Below, piece after piece: positions 34,310-43,498 of a stretch of DNA of 64,000 nucleotides. A model generated the notes under the pieces. It saw only the letters and a program-made list of their open reading frames with translations. It made no database searches and was not told the DNA's origin. This DNA is from an uncultured Parabacteroides sp. (GTDB taxonomy: Bacteria > Bacteroidota > Bacteroidia > Bacteroidales > Tannerellaceae), in the NCBI RefSeq assembly GCF_902493135.1, contig NZ_CABUOD010000017.1, positions 1 through 64,000 on the forward strand. Direction: 5' to 3'. Positions within the stretch are counted from its first letter, which is position 1. Each line of letters starts with the position of its first letter. The position numbers and the translations under genes are program-made.

Positions 34310-34433
34310 AACATCCGGTATATCAGAAAATAAAGAATGTGTGGGCTTTTATCCATGTTGCCGTCCGTGCATTGTACTACATTTTTCATGGGAAATAACC
34401 CTGTATGGCGTACGTCGGTCCGGCCGGGTAAGG

Positions 34434-35270
34434 TCAGCTCAACGTACGCCTGTAGTTCATCGGGGAGATACCGGTGTGCTTCTTGAAATACCGGCCGAAA
34501 AACGACTGGTCCGGGAATTGCAACCGGTTCGCTATTTCCTGTATGCTCAGCTCCGTCGATTGGAGCAAGGCTTTGATTTCGAGGATAACATGGCGGTCGA
34601 TGATGTTCTTGGCTGTGGTGCCGGATACGTTCTGCACGACGGAAGACAGGTAGCGCGGGGTTATGAACAGTTTGGCGGCATAGAAAGAGACTTCCCGTTG
34701 GGTCATGCAATGGGCGTGTATCAACCGGATGAAGTGTTTGAAGAGTTCTTCCTGGCGGTTCGGGCCGTCGGGCTTCTTCTGTAAAAAGAGGTGCTGGGTT
34801 TTGTCGTAAAAATCCAGCAGGAAGTTTTGTACATAGTTTTTGAATATTTGCAAGCGGAAGCTGTTTTCACGGTCCTTGTACAGGTCTTCCATCGCAAGTG
34901 TCAGGCCGACGAGTGGTTTGACGCGCTCTTCCGGAACGATGATACAGGGATGTTCTTTCAGGAAATGGAAGAACGATGGGTCGAGCCGGGAGGTGATTTC
35001 CTCGAATAGCGTCTTGGAGAAATCGACGTAGGAAGCAGTGAAATCAGGGCTGATATGCGTGCTGTTGACAATAGAACCGGGAAGGAGTACGAGCTGGGTG
35101 TTCTCCACGATCTCGTATGCTTGCAGGTCGATCTCGAGGCGTGCCGTTCCGTGATGGCAGAAGAAGATCGTGGCTCCTTCCAGTTTGGCAATCTGATTGA
35201 CGGGGATGTTTATCCGTTCATTCGTGCCGGCAATGAACGGATCCTGTTCAGGTAAGCGTACTATTTTCAT
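34434..35270 (-). CDS. AraC-family transcriptional regulator
   Basis: The 278-residue protein has an N-terminal cupin-type sensing domain (KLEGATIFFCHHGTARLEID) and a C-terminal pair of helix-turn-helix motifs: SFYAAKLFITPRYLSSVVQN and SIQEIANRLQFPDQSFFGRY, followed by FKKHTGISPMNYR, the AraC signature end. It lies divergent to the RND efflux operon at 35415 and probably controls it; the ligand is unknown. The 9-base inverted repeat 34407-34415/34442-34450 overlaps its 3' end. Confidence 0.92.
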   Translation of the reverse strand: MKIVRLPEQDPFIAGTNERINIPVNQIAKLEGATIFFCHHGTARLEIDLQAYEIVENTQLVLLPGSIVNSTHISPDFTASYVDFSKTLFEEITSRLDPSFFHFLKEHPCIIVPEERVKPLVGLTLAMEDLYKDRENSFRLQIFKNYVQNFLLDFYDKTQHLFLQKKPDGPNRQEELFKHFIRLIHAHCMTQREVSFYAAKLFITPRYLSSVVQNVSGTTAKNIIDRHVILEIKALLQSTELSIQEIANRLQFPDQSFFGRYFKKHTGISPMNYRRTLS

Positions 35271-35289
35271 GTTTATTTCTGTTTTGGAA

Positions 35290-35297
35290 CAAAAGTA
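35290..35297 (-). promoter_or_regulatory. Putative -7 element for the AraC-family gene
   Basis: On the minus strand TACTTTTG matches TAnnTTTG 19 bases before the start codon at 35270. No clear -33. Confidence 0.5.
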
Positions 35298-35385
35298 ATG
35301 AACTTTCTCCGGTGTATGCGAAAAATGTTCCGGTTTTGAACAATATGGGCTAACTCTTGAACTCTGCTGCTGGGCAAATCACCTT

Positions 35386-35393
35386 TACCTTTG
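35386..35393 (+). promoter_or_regulatory. Putative -7 element for the RND efflux operon
   Basis: TACCTTTG matches TAnnTTTG 21 bases before the adaptor start at 35415. The AraC regulator is transcribed the other way from the same 144-base region; the lack of a good -33 fits an activator-dependent promoter. Confidence 0.55.
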
Positions 35394-35414
35394 CCGCGAA
35401 TTAAAGATTGGAAA

Positions 35415-36530
35415 ATGATAATGATGAACAAAAGATGGATGCAACTTTTAGGTATTATCAGTTGCGCAGTGTTAGCGGTGTCTTGCAAGCAAGCGCCATC
35501 GGTACAAATGGAAGCGGAGTATGCGGTATTGCAGGTACAGCCTTCCGACAAGGTAATCTCCACTACTTATTCGGCGACAATCCGCGGGCGGCAGGATATC
35601 GACATCTATCCGCAAGTATCGGGCTTTATAACTAAACTATGTGTAGAGGAAGGGCAGGCGGTCCGTCGAGGGCAAGTGCTGTTCGTGATCGATCAGGTGC
35701 CCTACCGGGCAGCTTTGCAGACTGCGGAGGCAAATGTGGAGGCCGCTACGGCTTCGCTGGCGACAGCCAAGCTGACTTACGACAGCAAAAAGGAACTTCG
35801 TGCCCGTAACGTGGTTTCCGATTTCGACCTGAAAACCGCCGAGAATAGTTGGTTAAGCGCCAAAGCGCAATTGGCCCAGATGAAGGCCCAGGAACTGAGT
35901 GCCCGCAACAACCTCTCTTATACGGAGGTGAAGAGCCCGTGCGACGGAGTGGTCGGGACTTTGCCTTATCGCGTCGGAGCGTTGGTGAGTGCCGGCTTGC
36001 CGCAGCCGCTGACTACGGTTTCGGACAACTCGGATATGTATGTGTATTTTTCGATGACAGAGAACCAGTTGCTTGCCCTGACGCGGCAATATGGTTCGAA
36101 AAACGAAGCCTTGAAAGAGATGCCGGAGGTGGAATTGAAGTTGAACGACCAATCGGTGTATGAAGAAAAAGGAAAGATCGAGACCATCAGCGGCGTAGTC
36201 GACCGGAATACCGGAACAGCCAGCCTCCGGGCCGTGTTCCCGAACGAAAAAGGGTTGTTGTATAGCGGAACCTCGGGGAATGTCGTCTTGCCAGTTTCCA
36301 AGAAGGGAAGCCTGGTCATTCCGCAGTCTGTCACATTCGAAATACAGGATCAGGTGTATGTCTATAAGGTAGTGGACGGCAAGGCGCAGTCTGTTCCCGT
36401 CAGTGTGACTCGCGTGAACGGTGGCCGGGAGTATATCGTAGACAACGGATTGCAAGCCGGCGACGTGATTGTAGCGGAAGGCGTCGGCCTGCTGCGTGAA
36501 GGAACTCCTGTTAAAGTGAAACAAAACTAA
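35415..36530 (+). CDS. RND efflux periplasmic adaptor (membrane fusion protein)
   Basis: The protein (371 residues from this start) has a lipoprotein signal (GIISCAVLAVSC) and the MFP layout: beta-barrel start VISTTYSATIRGRQDIDIYP, lipoyl half VSGFITKLCVEEGQAVRRGQ, a helical hairpin with LATAKLTYDSKKELRARNVVS, the second lipoyl half VKSPCDGVVGTLPYRVGALV, and barrel/membrane-proximal parts. It bridges the RND pump and the outer-membrane factor, both encoded by the next gene. Start is chosen at the first ATG near the signal peptide; ATG codons at 35421 and 35424 are alternatives. Confidence 0.92.
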   Translation: MIMMNKRWMQLLGIISCAVLAVSCKQAPSVQMEAEYAVLQVQPSDKVISTTYSATIRGRQDIDIYPQVSGFITKLCVEEGQAVRRGQVLFVIDQVPYRAALQTAEANVEAATASLATAKLTYDSKKELRARNVVSDFDLKTAENSWLSAKAQLAQMKAQELSARNNLSYTEVKSPCDGVVGTLPYRVGALVSAGLPQPLTTVSDNSDMYVYFSMTENQLLALTRQYGSKNEALKEMPEVELKLNDQSVYEEKGKIETISGVVDRNTGTASLRAVFPNEKGLLYSGTSGNVVLPVSKKGSLVIPQSVTFEIQDQVYVYKVVDGKAQSVPVSVTRVNGGREYIVDNGLQAGDVIVAEGVGLLREGTPVKVKQN

Positions 36531-36539
36531 GAGAAGAAA

Positions 36540-39500
36540 ATGAATTTAAGAACCTTTATAGAACGCCCCATCCTGTCGGCTGTCATCTCTATTTCGATAG
36601 TCGTTGTGGGCATTATCGGGCTTTTTACATTGCCCGTAGAACAATATCCCGACATTGCCCCGCCTACGATACAGGTGAGTACGACTTATTTCGGGGCGAG
36701 TGCGGAAACCTTGCTGAAGAGTGTCGTCGCCCCGTTGGAAGAGGCGATAAACGGTGTGGAAGATATGACATATATGACTTCGTCGGCCTCTAACGCGGGT
36801 ACGGTCAGCATTACCGTTTACTTCAAGCAGGGGACGGACCCGGATATGGCAGCCGTCAACGTGCAGAACCGTGTGTCGAAGGCTACCGGCCAGTTGCCGG
36901 CCGAGGTGACGCAGGTCGGTATCACGACTTCAAAGCGGCAGACCAGTATCTTGCAGATGTTTTCGCTGCACAGCCCGGACGACTCGTACGACGAGAAGTT
37001 CCTGTCCAATTATATCAGCATCAACCTGAAACCGTCCATCCTCCGTATACAGGGGGTCGGCGACATGATGATCATGGGAGGCGACTACAGCATGCGTATC
37101 TGGATGAAGCCGGATGTGATGGCCCAGTACAAACTGATTCCTTCGGACGTGACGCAGGTGCTCGCCGAGCAGAACATCGAGTCGGCAACCGGATCGTTTG
37201 GCGAGAATTCGGACGAAACTTACCAGTACACCATGAAGTATAAGGGACGTCTGATCACACCCGAAGAGTTCGGCGAGATCGTGATCCGTTCGACCGAGGA
37301 CGGTGAAGTCTTGAAACTGAAAACGATCGCCGATATAGAGATGGGTGAAGAATCTTACGCTTACCACGGCGGCATGGACGGCCATCCCGGTATTTCCTGT
37401 ATGATCTTCCAGACGGCCGGTTCGAACGCAACGGAGGTAAACCAGAATATCGACGCTTTCCTGGACGAAGCGCGGAAAGATTTGCCTAAGGGCATGGAAC
37501 TGACTCAGGTGATGAGTTCCAACGACTTCCTGTTCGCCTCTATCCACGAGGTGGTGAAGACCTTGTTCGAAGCCATCCTGTTGGTAATCCTGGTGGTGTA
37601 TGTGTTCTTGCAGGATATCCGTTCGACGGTGATCCCGTTGGTGGGAATCGTGGTTTCGCTGATCGGTACGTTTGCGTTCATGTCGATCGCCGGGTTCAGC
37701 ATCAACCTGATTACCTTGTTTGCGTTGGTATTGGTGATCGGAACCGTGGTGGACGATGCGATTGTCGTCGTCGAGGCGGTGCAGGCACGCTTCGATGTCG
37801 GATACCGCTCTTCCTATATGGCCAGTATCGACGCGATGAAGGGGATCAGCAATGCCGTTATCACCTCTTCGCTGGTGTTTATGGCGGTGTTTATCCCGGT
37901 TTCGTTCATGAGCGGGACTTCGGGAACGTTTTATACTCAGTTCGGACTGACGATGGCGGTGGCTGTCGGTATATCGGCCGTCAACGCGCTGACGTTAAGT
38001 CCGGCACTCTGCGCCCTTTTACTCAAACCCTATATCAACGAAGACGGTACGCAGAACAATAACTTTGCCGCCCGTTTCCGAAAAGCCTTTAATGCTGCAT
38101 TCGACTCGATGGTCGAGAAGTATAAGAAGGGAGTCCTGTTCTTTATCAAACGGAAGTGGATGGTCTGGTCGCTGCTTGCCTGCTCGGTCGTGCTGTTGGC
38201 ATTCCTGATGAACACGACGAAAACGAGTTTGGTGCCCGATGAAGACCAGGGTGTCGTCTTTGTAAATGTCAGTACGGCTGCCGGTAGCTCGTTAAAGACG
38301 ACAGACGATGTGATGAAACGTATCGAACAGCGTTTGGAGGGCATCCCGCAGGTATTGCACGTCCAGAAAGTCTCCGGTTACGGTCTGCTGGCCGGACAGG
38401 GAAACTCTTTCGGCATGTTGATCCTGAAACTGAAACCGTGGGACGAACGCACGGGCAAGGGGGAAGATGTGCAAGCTGTTATCGGACAAGTCTACGGCAT
38501 GACGGCGGACATAAAGGACGCCAGTGTCTTCGCGATCTCTCCGGGAATGATCCCCGGTTATGGTATGGGTAACGCGTTGGAATTGCACATGCAGGATAAG
38601 CAAGGCGGCGATATCGGTACGTTCTTCACGACGACACAGCAATATTTGGGGGCACTGAACCGGCGTCCTGAAATCTCGATGGCTTACTCCACTTTTGATG
38701 TCCGTTATCCGCAATGGACCGTGGAAATCGATGCCTCGAAGTGCAAGCGTGCCGGGATAACGCCGGATGCGGTGCTCAGCACGTTGTCGGGTTACTATGG
38801 AGGACAATATGTCTCTAACTTCAACCGTTTCTCCAAAGTGTACAAAGTGATGATACAAGCCGATCCGAAATACCGTGTCGACGAGGCTTCCCTGGATAAC
38901 ATCTTCGTGCGCATGGCCAATGGGGAAATGTCACCGCTCAGTCAGTTCGTGACACTGACACGCAGTTACGGTGCGGAATCGCTGAGCCGTTTCAATATGT
39001 ACAACTCCATAGCCGTGAATGCGATGCCGGCGGAAGGCTACAGTACCGGCGATGCCATCCGTGCCGTACAGGAGACAGCCGGGCAGGCCCTTCCGAAAGG
39101 CTACGGTTATGATTTCGGAGGAATCACGCGTGAAGAGAACACGCAGAGCAATACGACCATCGTCATCTTCGGTATTTGCTTCCTCATGATCTATCTGATC
39201 CTGAGCGCGCTTTACGAAAGTTTCCTGATCCCGTTCGCGGTATTGCTGGCTGTCCCGTTCGGCCTGACCGGATCTTTCCTTTTTGCCAAGATGATGGGCT
39301 TGGAGAATAATATATACTTGCAGACAGGTCTGATCATGCTGATCGGCTTGCTCGCCAAGACCGCCATTCTGCTGACGGAATATGCTACCGAGCGCCGTAA
39401 AGCCGGCATGAGCCTGACCTCTGCCGCTCTTTCAGCTGCTAAAGCCCGTTTGCGCCCGATCCTGATGACAGCCGGAACGATGATATTCGGGTTGTTGCCT

Positions 39501-41096
39501 CTGATGATGGCTACGGGGGTAGGAGCCAACGGCAACAGTTCCTTGGGAACGGGGACCGTAGGAGGTATGCTGATCGGAACGCTGGCGTTGCTGTTTGTCG
39601 TACCTTCTTTGTTCATCGTGTTCCAATATTTGCAGGAGAAGGTCCGTCCCATCCAGTTTCAGCCGGCTACCGATTGGCAGATCCAGGAAGAGTATGTGGA
39701 AGCAAAGGAGGAGAGAAAACGCCACATAGAGGGTAAAAACCTTTTGCTCATGATCCTCGCAGCATTCACATTGAATAGTTGCGGCATCTATACGAAATAT
39801 AAGCCGGCGGCCGAAGTTCCGGAAGACCTTTATGGGGAAGAGGTGGCAACAGGAGACAGTACGGACAATCTTGGCAATCTTGGCTGGCGGGAAGTCTTCA
39901 CCGATCCGCATCTATGTGAATTGATCGAGCAGGGCTTGCAGAGCAATACCGACCTCCGGTCCGCACAGTGGCGTGTCAAGGAGGCCGAGGCCACGCTAAT
40001 GTCAGCCAAGCTGGCTTTCCTGCCCTCGTTTGCGCTCGCCCCACAGGGAACGGTGAGCAGTTTCGATGGAGGCAAGGCGGCACAGACCTATTCCGTGCCC
40101 GTCACGGCCAGTTGGGAACTGGATATTTTCGGTCGTATGCGGAATGCCAGGCACCAGGCGAAGGCGTTGCTCGAACAAAGCCATGACTACAGGCAAGCGG
40201 TTCAGACGCAGCTTATATCCGGTATTGCCAATGTTTACTACACCTTGCTGATGCTGGATGAACAGCTTGCGATCTCGGAACGTACGCAGCAATCGTGGAA
40301 GGAAACTGTCGATGCCACACGCGCCTTGATGGATGCGGGTTTGGCAAACGAAGCTGCCGTCTCGCAGATGGAGGCTACCTATTATAGCATCTCCACTTCG
40401 ATACTCGACCTGAAAGAGCAGATCAACCAGACGGAAAACAGCCTGTCGCTTCTGTTGGCGGAAAGCCCTCGCAGTTTCGGACGCGGCACGTTGAAGGGAC
40501 AAGCATTGCCGGACCATCTTGCCGTAGGCATCCCGATGCAGATGCTTTCAAACCGTCCCGATGTGCGCAGTGCGGAACATTCGCTCGAAAGAGCTTTCTA
40601 TGCCACCAACCAGGCACGCTCTGCGTTCTATCCTTCTATTGTCTTGACCGGTAGTGCCGGTTGGACAAATTCGGCCGGAAGCATGATCGTCAATCCGGGG
40701 AAATTTCTTGCAACGGCTATCGGGTCGCTCACCCAGCCTTTGTTCAATCGAGGTGCGAATATCGCTCAGCTGAAGATTGCCAAGGCACAGCAGGAGGAAG
40801 CCAAGTTAAGTTTCCGACAGGCCCTTCTCAATGCCGGATCAGAAGTAAACGATGCGTTGGTGAAGTACCAGACTGCCCGCGATAAAGCCGGACTTTTCGA
40901 GAAGCAGGTTGCTTCACTTGAAAAAGCATACGAAAGCACTTCTTTGACGATGTTGTACGGAAATACGACATATTTAGAGGTTCTGACGGCCCAACAGAGT
41001 TTGCTAAGCGCACAATTGACGCAAGTGGCAAACCGCTTTGCGGAAATACAAGGTGTGATTAATCTGTATCAGGCATTAGGAGGCGGAAGAGAGTAG
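36540..41096 (+). CDS. RND transporter permease fused to TolC-like outer-membrane factor
   Basis: This 1518-residue frame joins two proteins normally made separately. Residues 1 to about 1040 are a complete AcrB-type pump: MNLRTFIERPILSAVISISI, VVDDAIVVVEAVQARF in TM4 with the proton-relay aspartates, and the last helix ending FIVFQYLQEKVRP. After a charged linker (YVEAKEERKRHIEGK) comes a short signal-like helix LLLMILAAFTLNSC with a lipobox Cys1081, then a complete NodT/OprM-type outer-membrane factor (SWELDIFGRMRNARHQAK, NRPDVRSAEHSLERA). The pump exports drugs or toxic compounds with proton antiport. Orientation would allow cleavage at Cys1081. Fusion or lost stop, see findings. Confidence 0.9.
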   Translation: MNLRTFIERPILSAVISISIVVVGIIGLFTLPVEQYPDIAPPTIQVSTTYFGASAETLLKSVVAPLEEAINGVEDMTYMTSSASNAGTVSITVYFKQGTDPDMAAVNVQNRVSKATGQLPAEVTQVGITTSKRQTSILQMFSLHSPDDSYDEKFLSNYISINLKPSILRIQGVGDMMIMGGDYSMRIWMKPDVMAQYKLIPSDVTQVLAEQNIESATGSFGENSDETYQYTMKYKGRLITPEEFGEIVIRSTEDGEVLKLKTIADIEMGEESYAYHGGMDGHPGISCMIFQTAGSNATEVNQNIDAFLDEARKDLPKGMELTQVMSSNDFLFASIHEVVKTLFEAILLVILVVYVFLQDIRSTVIPLVGIVVSLIGTFAFMSIAGFSINLITLFALVLVIGTVVDDAIVVVEAVQARFDVGYRSSYMASIDAMKGISNAVITSSLVFMAVFIPVSFMSGTSGTFYTQFGLTMAVAVGISAVNALTLSPALCALLLKPYINEDGTQNNNFAARFRKAFNAAFDSMVEKYKKGVLFFIKRKWMVWSLLACSVVLLAFLMNTTKTSLVPDEDQGVVFVNVSTAAGSSLKTTDDVMKRIEQRLEGIPQVLHVQKVSGYGLLAGQGNSFGMLILKLKPWDERTGKGEDVQAVIGQVYGMTADIKDASVFAISPGMIPGYGMGNALELHMQDKQGGDIGTFFTTTQQYLGALNRRPEISMAYSTFDVRYPQWTVEIDASKCKRAGITPDAVLSTLSGYYGGQYVSNFNRFSKVYKVMIQADPKYRVDEASLDNIFVRMANGEMSPLSQFVTLTRSYGAESLSRFNMYNSIAVNAMPAEGYSTGDAIRAVQETAGQALPKGYGYDFGGITREENTQSNTTIVIFGICFLMIYLILSALYESFLIPFAVLLAVPFGLTGSFLFAKMMGLENNIYLQTGLIMLIGLLAKTAILLTEYATERRKAGMSLTSAALSAAKARLRPILMTAGTMIFGLLPLMMATGVGANGNSSLGTGTVGGMLIGTLALLFVVPSLFIVFQYLQEKVRPIQFQPATDWQIQEEYVEAKEERKRHIEGKNLLLMILAAFTLNSCGIYTKYKPAAEVPEDLYGEEVATGDSTDNLGNLGWREVFTDPHLCELIEQGLQSNTDLRSAQWRVKEAEATLMSAKLAFLPSFALAPQGTVSSFDGGKAAQTYSVPVTASWELDIFGRMRNARHQAKALLEQSHDYRQAVQTQLISGIANVYYTLLMLDEQLAISERTQQSWKETVDATRALMDAGLANEAAVSQMEATYYSISTSILDLKEQINQTENSLSLLLAESPRSFGRGTLKGQALPDHLAVGIPMQMLSNRPDVRSAEHSLERAFYATNQARSAFYPSIVLTGSAGWTNSAGSMIVNPGKFLATAIGSLTQPLFNRGANIAQLKIAKAQQEEAKLSFRQALLNAGSEVNDALVKYQTARDKAGLFEKQVASLEKAYESTSLTMLYGNTTYLEVLTAQQSLLSAQLTQVANRFAEIQGVINLYQALGGGRE

Positions 41097-41127
41097 CGGT
41101 TCTTTGTGTCAAGCCTGATTTTTTTAT

Positions 41128-41166
41128 CGTCCCCCAACGAAAATTCACCTTGTTCGTCGGGGGACG
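41128..41166 (+). terminator. Terminator hairpin between the RND and trp operons
   Basis: Arms 41128-41141 and 41153-41166 (CGTCCCCC with GGGGGACG at the base) pair at 13 of 14 positions around an 11-base loop, followed by TTTT on the plus side. It separates the convergent RND and trpA genes and probably ends the plus-strand transcript. Confidence 0.75.
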
Positions 41167-41198
41167 ACTGTTTTAAGAGGTTGGTTTGTCTGTCCTTT

Positions 41199-41969
41199 TC
41201 ATTCCCGGAGGGCTGTCTTCAACTTATCGACGGCGACAGCGATCGGTTCACTTTTCAATAATTGCATGAATTTGCTGCCGATGATAACTCCTGATGAGTT
41301 GCTGGCTGCTGCATCGAAGGTAGCTTTGTTCGATATGCCGAAACCGACTAAGCGTGGATTCTGGAGTCCCATCCCGTTGATGCGGTGGAAATAAGCCTGC
41401 TTCTGCTCGTTGAAGTTCTGTTGTGCCCCGGTAGTGGAGGCGCTCGATACCATATAGATGAAACCGCTTGTATGTTCGTCGATCAGGCGGATGCGTTCTT
41501 CGGATGTTTCGGGTGTGATGAGCATGATCATTTTGAGGTCATATCGGTCGGCGATGGCCTTATAATCCGCCATATAATCGGCAAAAGGCAGATCCGGGAT
41601 GATCATGCCGTCTACTCCTGTCTGCACACATTTCCGGCAGAACGCTTCGAAACCATATTGCATGATCGGATTCAGATAGCCCATCAGGATAATCGGGATA
41701 TGCACATCCTGACGGATGTCTTCCAGCTGGTCGAACAGGACGTGCAGCGACATCCCGTTTCGTAACGCGGCAGTGGAGGCTTTCTGGATCACGGGGCCGT
41801 CTGCCATCGGGTCGGAGAAGGGAATGCCGATCTCGACCATGTCTATTCCTTTGTTTTCTAACTCTTTTAATATCTTCGTCGTGTCATCCAGGTTCGGATA
41901 TCCGGCGGTAAAGAAGACGGAAAGGATTCCGTTCTTTTTTGTGTTGAATAAGTTTGTGATACGGTTCAT
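41199..41969 (-). CDS. trpA: Tryptophan synthase alpha subunit
   Basis: The 256-residue TIM-barrel enzyme cleaves indole-3-glycerol phosphate to indole, which passes to TrpB. Seen are VEIGIPFSDPMADGPVIQKA with catalytic Glu and the loop-2 Asp, and FISGFIYMVSSASTTGAQ-type phosphate/loop-6 sequence (GFIYMVSSASTTGA). It is the last gene of the trpBEGDCFA operon, 22 bases after trpF. Confidence 0.96.
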   Translation of the reverse strand: MNRITNLFNTKKNGILSVFFTAGYPNLDDTTKILKELENKGIDMVEIGIPFSDPMADGPVIQKASTAALRNGMSLHVLFDQLEDIRQDVHIPIILMGYLNPIMQYGFEAFCRKCVQTGVDGMIIPDLPFADYMADYKAIADRYDLKMIMLITPETSEERIRLIDEHTSGFIYMVSSASTTGAQQNFNEQKQAYFHRINGMGLQNPRLVGFGISNKATFDAAASNSSGVIIGSKFMQLLKSEPIAVAVDKLKTALRE

Positions 41970-41991
41970 CTTTTGATTTGTGATTTCAGAT

Positions 41992-42672
41992 TTATGAATT
42001 ATGATTTTGAATTGCTTTTAAAAACTCCTTCAGCTTTCCTATGTCTTTCAGCCCCGGTTCAATCTCGAATCCGCTGTTCAGGTCGATCCCGGCGAGGCGG
42101 GGATGCCGGAAAGAACGTATTGCCCCGGCACTTTCCGGACGGATGCCTCCGCTTAACAGAAAAGGAGTCTTTCCCCGGTAGGCTTCGAGCACGGACCAAT
42201 CGAATTGTTTGCCGGAACCTCCATAACTGTTGCATTTGGTATCGAAGAGGAAGTAATCGACGCGCCCTTCATAACCGACGGTCTGTTCAAGATCGCAGGC
42301 TGTCGCAATCTGAAATGCCTTGATCAGCGAGAAACCGCGCTTTTGCAGGGCATGGCAATCATCCGGTGTCTCGTTTCCGTGCAGTTGCAGGTAATCGAGG
42401 CGGAAAGTATTTGCCATTTCCATCATTTCCTCTTGGGAAGCATTGACAAAAACACCGACCCTTTTTAATTGACAATTGATAATAGGCAATAGACAATTTG
42501 GAATACGGCTTGCCGCCATTGTCGATTGGCTATTATCCATTGTCGATTGTCCATTGTCGATTATTCTTCGCGAAGAACCCGCGAAGAATATCAGTCCTAT
42601 CCAGTCGATTCCTAAGACTGCAACCTCCCGTATATTTTCGGGATCACGCATTCCGCATACTTTGATGATCAT
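41992..42672 (-). CDS. trpF: Phosphoribosylanthranilate isomerase, with an in-frame repeat insertion
   Basis: The 226-residue enzyme isomerises phosphoribosylanthranilate to CdRP in tryptophan synthesis. The conserved KVCGMRDPENI start, KRVGVFVNAS, LDYLQLHGNE and LLSGGIRPESA segments are present. Between IFFAGSSRR and KRVGVFVN lie about 33 residues (37-69) with low-complexity sequence (NGQSTMDNSQSTM) encoded by an ATTGTC-type repeat. In usual TrpF proteins these motifs are separated by only a short loop. The reading frame is intact, so the enzyme may still work with a longer surface loop. The start overlaps trpC by four bases. Confidence 0.92.
   Translation of the reverse strand: MIIKVCGMRDPENIREVAVLGIDWIGLIFFAGSSRRIIDNGQSTMDNSQSTMAASRIPNCLLPIINCQLKRVGVFVNASQEEMMEMANTFRLDYLQLHGNETPDDCHALQKRGFSLIKAFQIATACDLEQTVGYEGRVDYFLFDTKCNSYGGSGKQFDWSVLEAYRGKTPFLLSGGIRPESAGAIRSFRHPRLAGIDLNSGFEIEPGLKDIGKLKEFLKAIQNHNS
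42466..42564. repeat. ATTGTC-type repeat inserted in trpF
   Basis: Degenerate copies of CCATTGTCGATT/GACAATTGATAA units, like those between genes at 18631-18677, are here inside the trpF coding frame. A 10-base perfect inverted repeat (ATTCTTCGCG at 42563-42572 and its complement at 42580-42589) borders the insertion. Confidence 0.7.
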
Positions 42673-43490
42673 GATAATCCTCCTATGAATTGTGCGAGCG
42701 TATCGCCCGGTACATCGGTTTTCATGAACGTCTCGCCGATCAAGAATCCGCGAAAGCCGGCTTTCCTGAGATCCGATACGGTAGTTGTTGCCGAAATGCC
42801 GCTTTCCGATACCAAGAGGGGGGAAAGATTTCTTTCATGAGTGACCGTTTGCATCGCTTTTGCCAGACGGAAGGAGTTCTCCACATCAGTATGGAACGTA
42901 CCGAGGTTGCGGTTGTTCACCCCCAACATATCGACAAATGTGTTGAGGTGGCCAAGCTCTCCTTCGGAATGGATTTCCAACAGCACTTCCATATTGAGAG
43001 TATGGGCTAACTCCGCAAACATAAGACATTGTTCCGGAGTAAGGCAGGCGGCAATCAGCAGGACGGCATCGGCACCCATTACACGTGCCTGATAGAGTTG
43101 ATATTCATCGATGATGAAGTCTTTCCTCAACAGGGGCAGGTCTACTGCGCTGCGTGCTTTGCAAAGGTCGCCTAAGGAACCTCCGAAAAAGTTCGAATCG
43201 GTCAGGACGGAGCAGGCGGAAGCGCCTCCCTTTTCATAGGCGGGCAACACATCGGCTACGGCTGCATCGGGATGCAACCAGCCTTTTGAAGGGCTTTTCC
43301 GCTTAAACTCAGCGATAATACCCGATGAAGATACAGCGAGAGCCGCCCGCATGGAACGGGTAGGACGTTCGAGCCGTTCACCGCCCAACCCCAACAAGGT
43401 CTGTAACCGGACCGCTTGTTTTTGCCGCTCCACTTCGATGCGCTTGTTCGCCATAATATCTTGTAATATATCTTTCATTTGTTGTTCCAT
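42669..43490 (-). CDS. trpC: Indole-3-glycerol phosphate synthase
   Basis: The 273-residue protein closes the indole ring from CdRP. Seen are IIAEFKRKSPSKGWL with the catalytic Glu/Lys, LLRKDFIIDEYQLYQARVMG with the catalytic Lys, LEVLLEIHSEGEL and the phosphate-binding VSESGIS and FLIGETFM segments. A start at 43478 (MKDILQ) is also possible. It is eight bases after trpD and overlaps trpF. Confidence 0.95.
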   Translation of the reverse strand: MEQQMKDILQDIMANKRIEVERQKQAVRLQTLLGLGGERLERPTRSMRAALAVSSSGIIAEFKRKSPSKGWLHPDAAVADVLPAYEKGGASACSVLTDSNFFGGSLGDLCKARSAVDLPLLRKDFIIDEYQLYQARVMGADAVLLIAACLTPEQCLMFAELAHTLNMEVLLEIHSEGELGHLNTFVDMLGVNNRNLGTFHTDVENSFRLAKAMQTVTHERNLSPLLVSESGISATTTVSDLRKAGFRGFLIGETFMKTDVPGDTLAQFIGGLS

Positions 43491-43498
43491 TCTATAAT

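Noticed and set aside
34407..34450. A 9-base inverted repeat (GGCGTACGT/ACGTACGCC) between the M15 peptidase and AraC genes considered as a terminator.
   Set aside because: The loop is 26 bases, one arm lies inside the AraC coding end, and no T run follows on either strand, so a terminator role is not supported.
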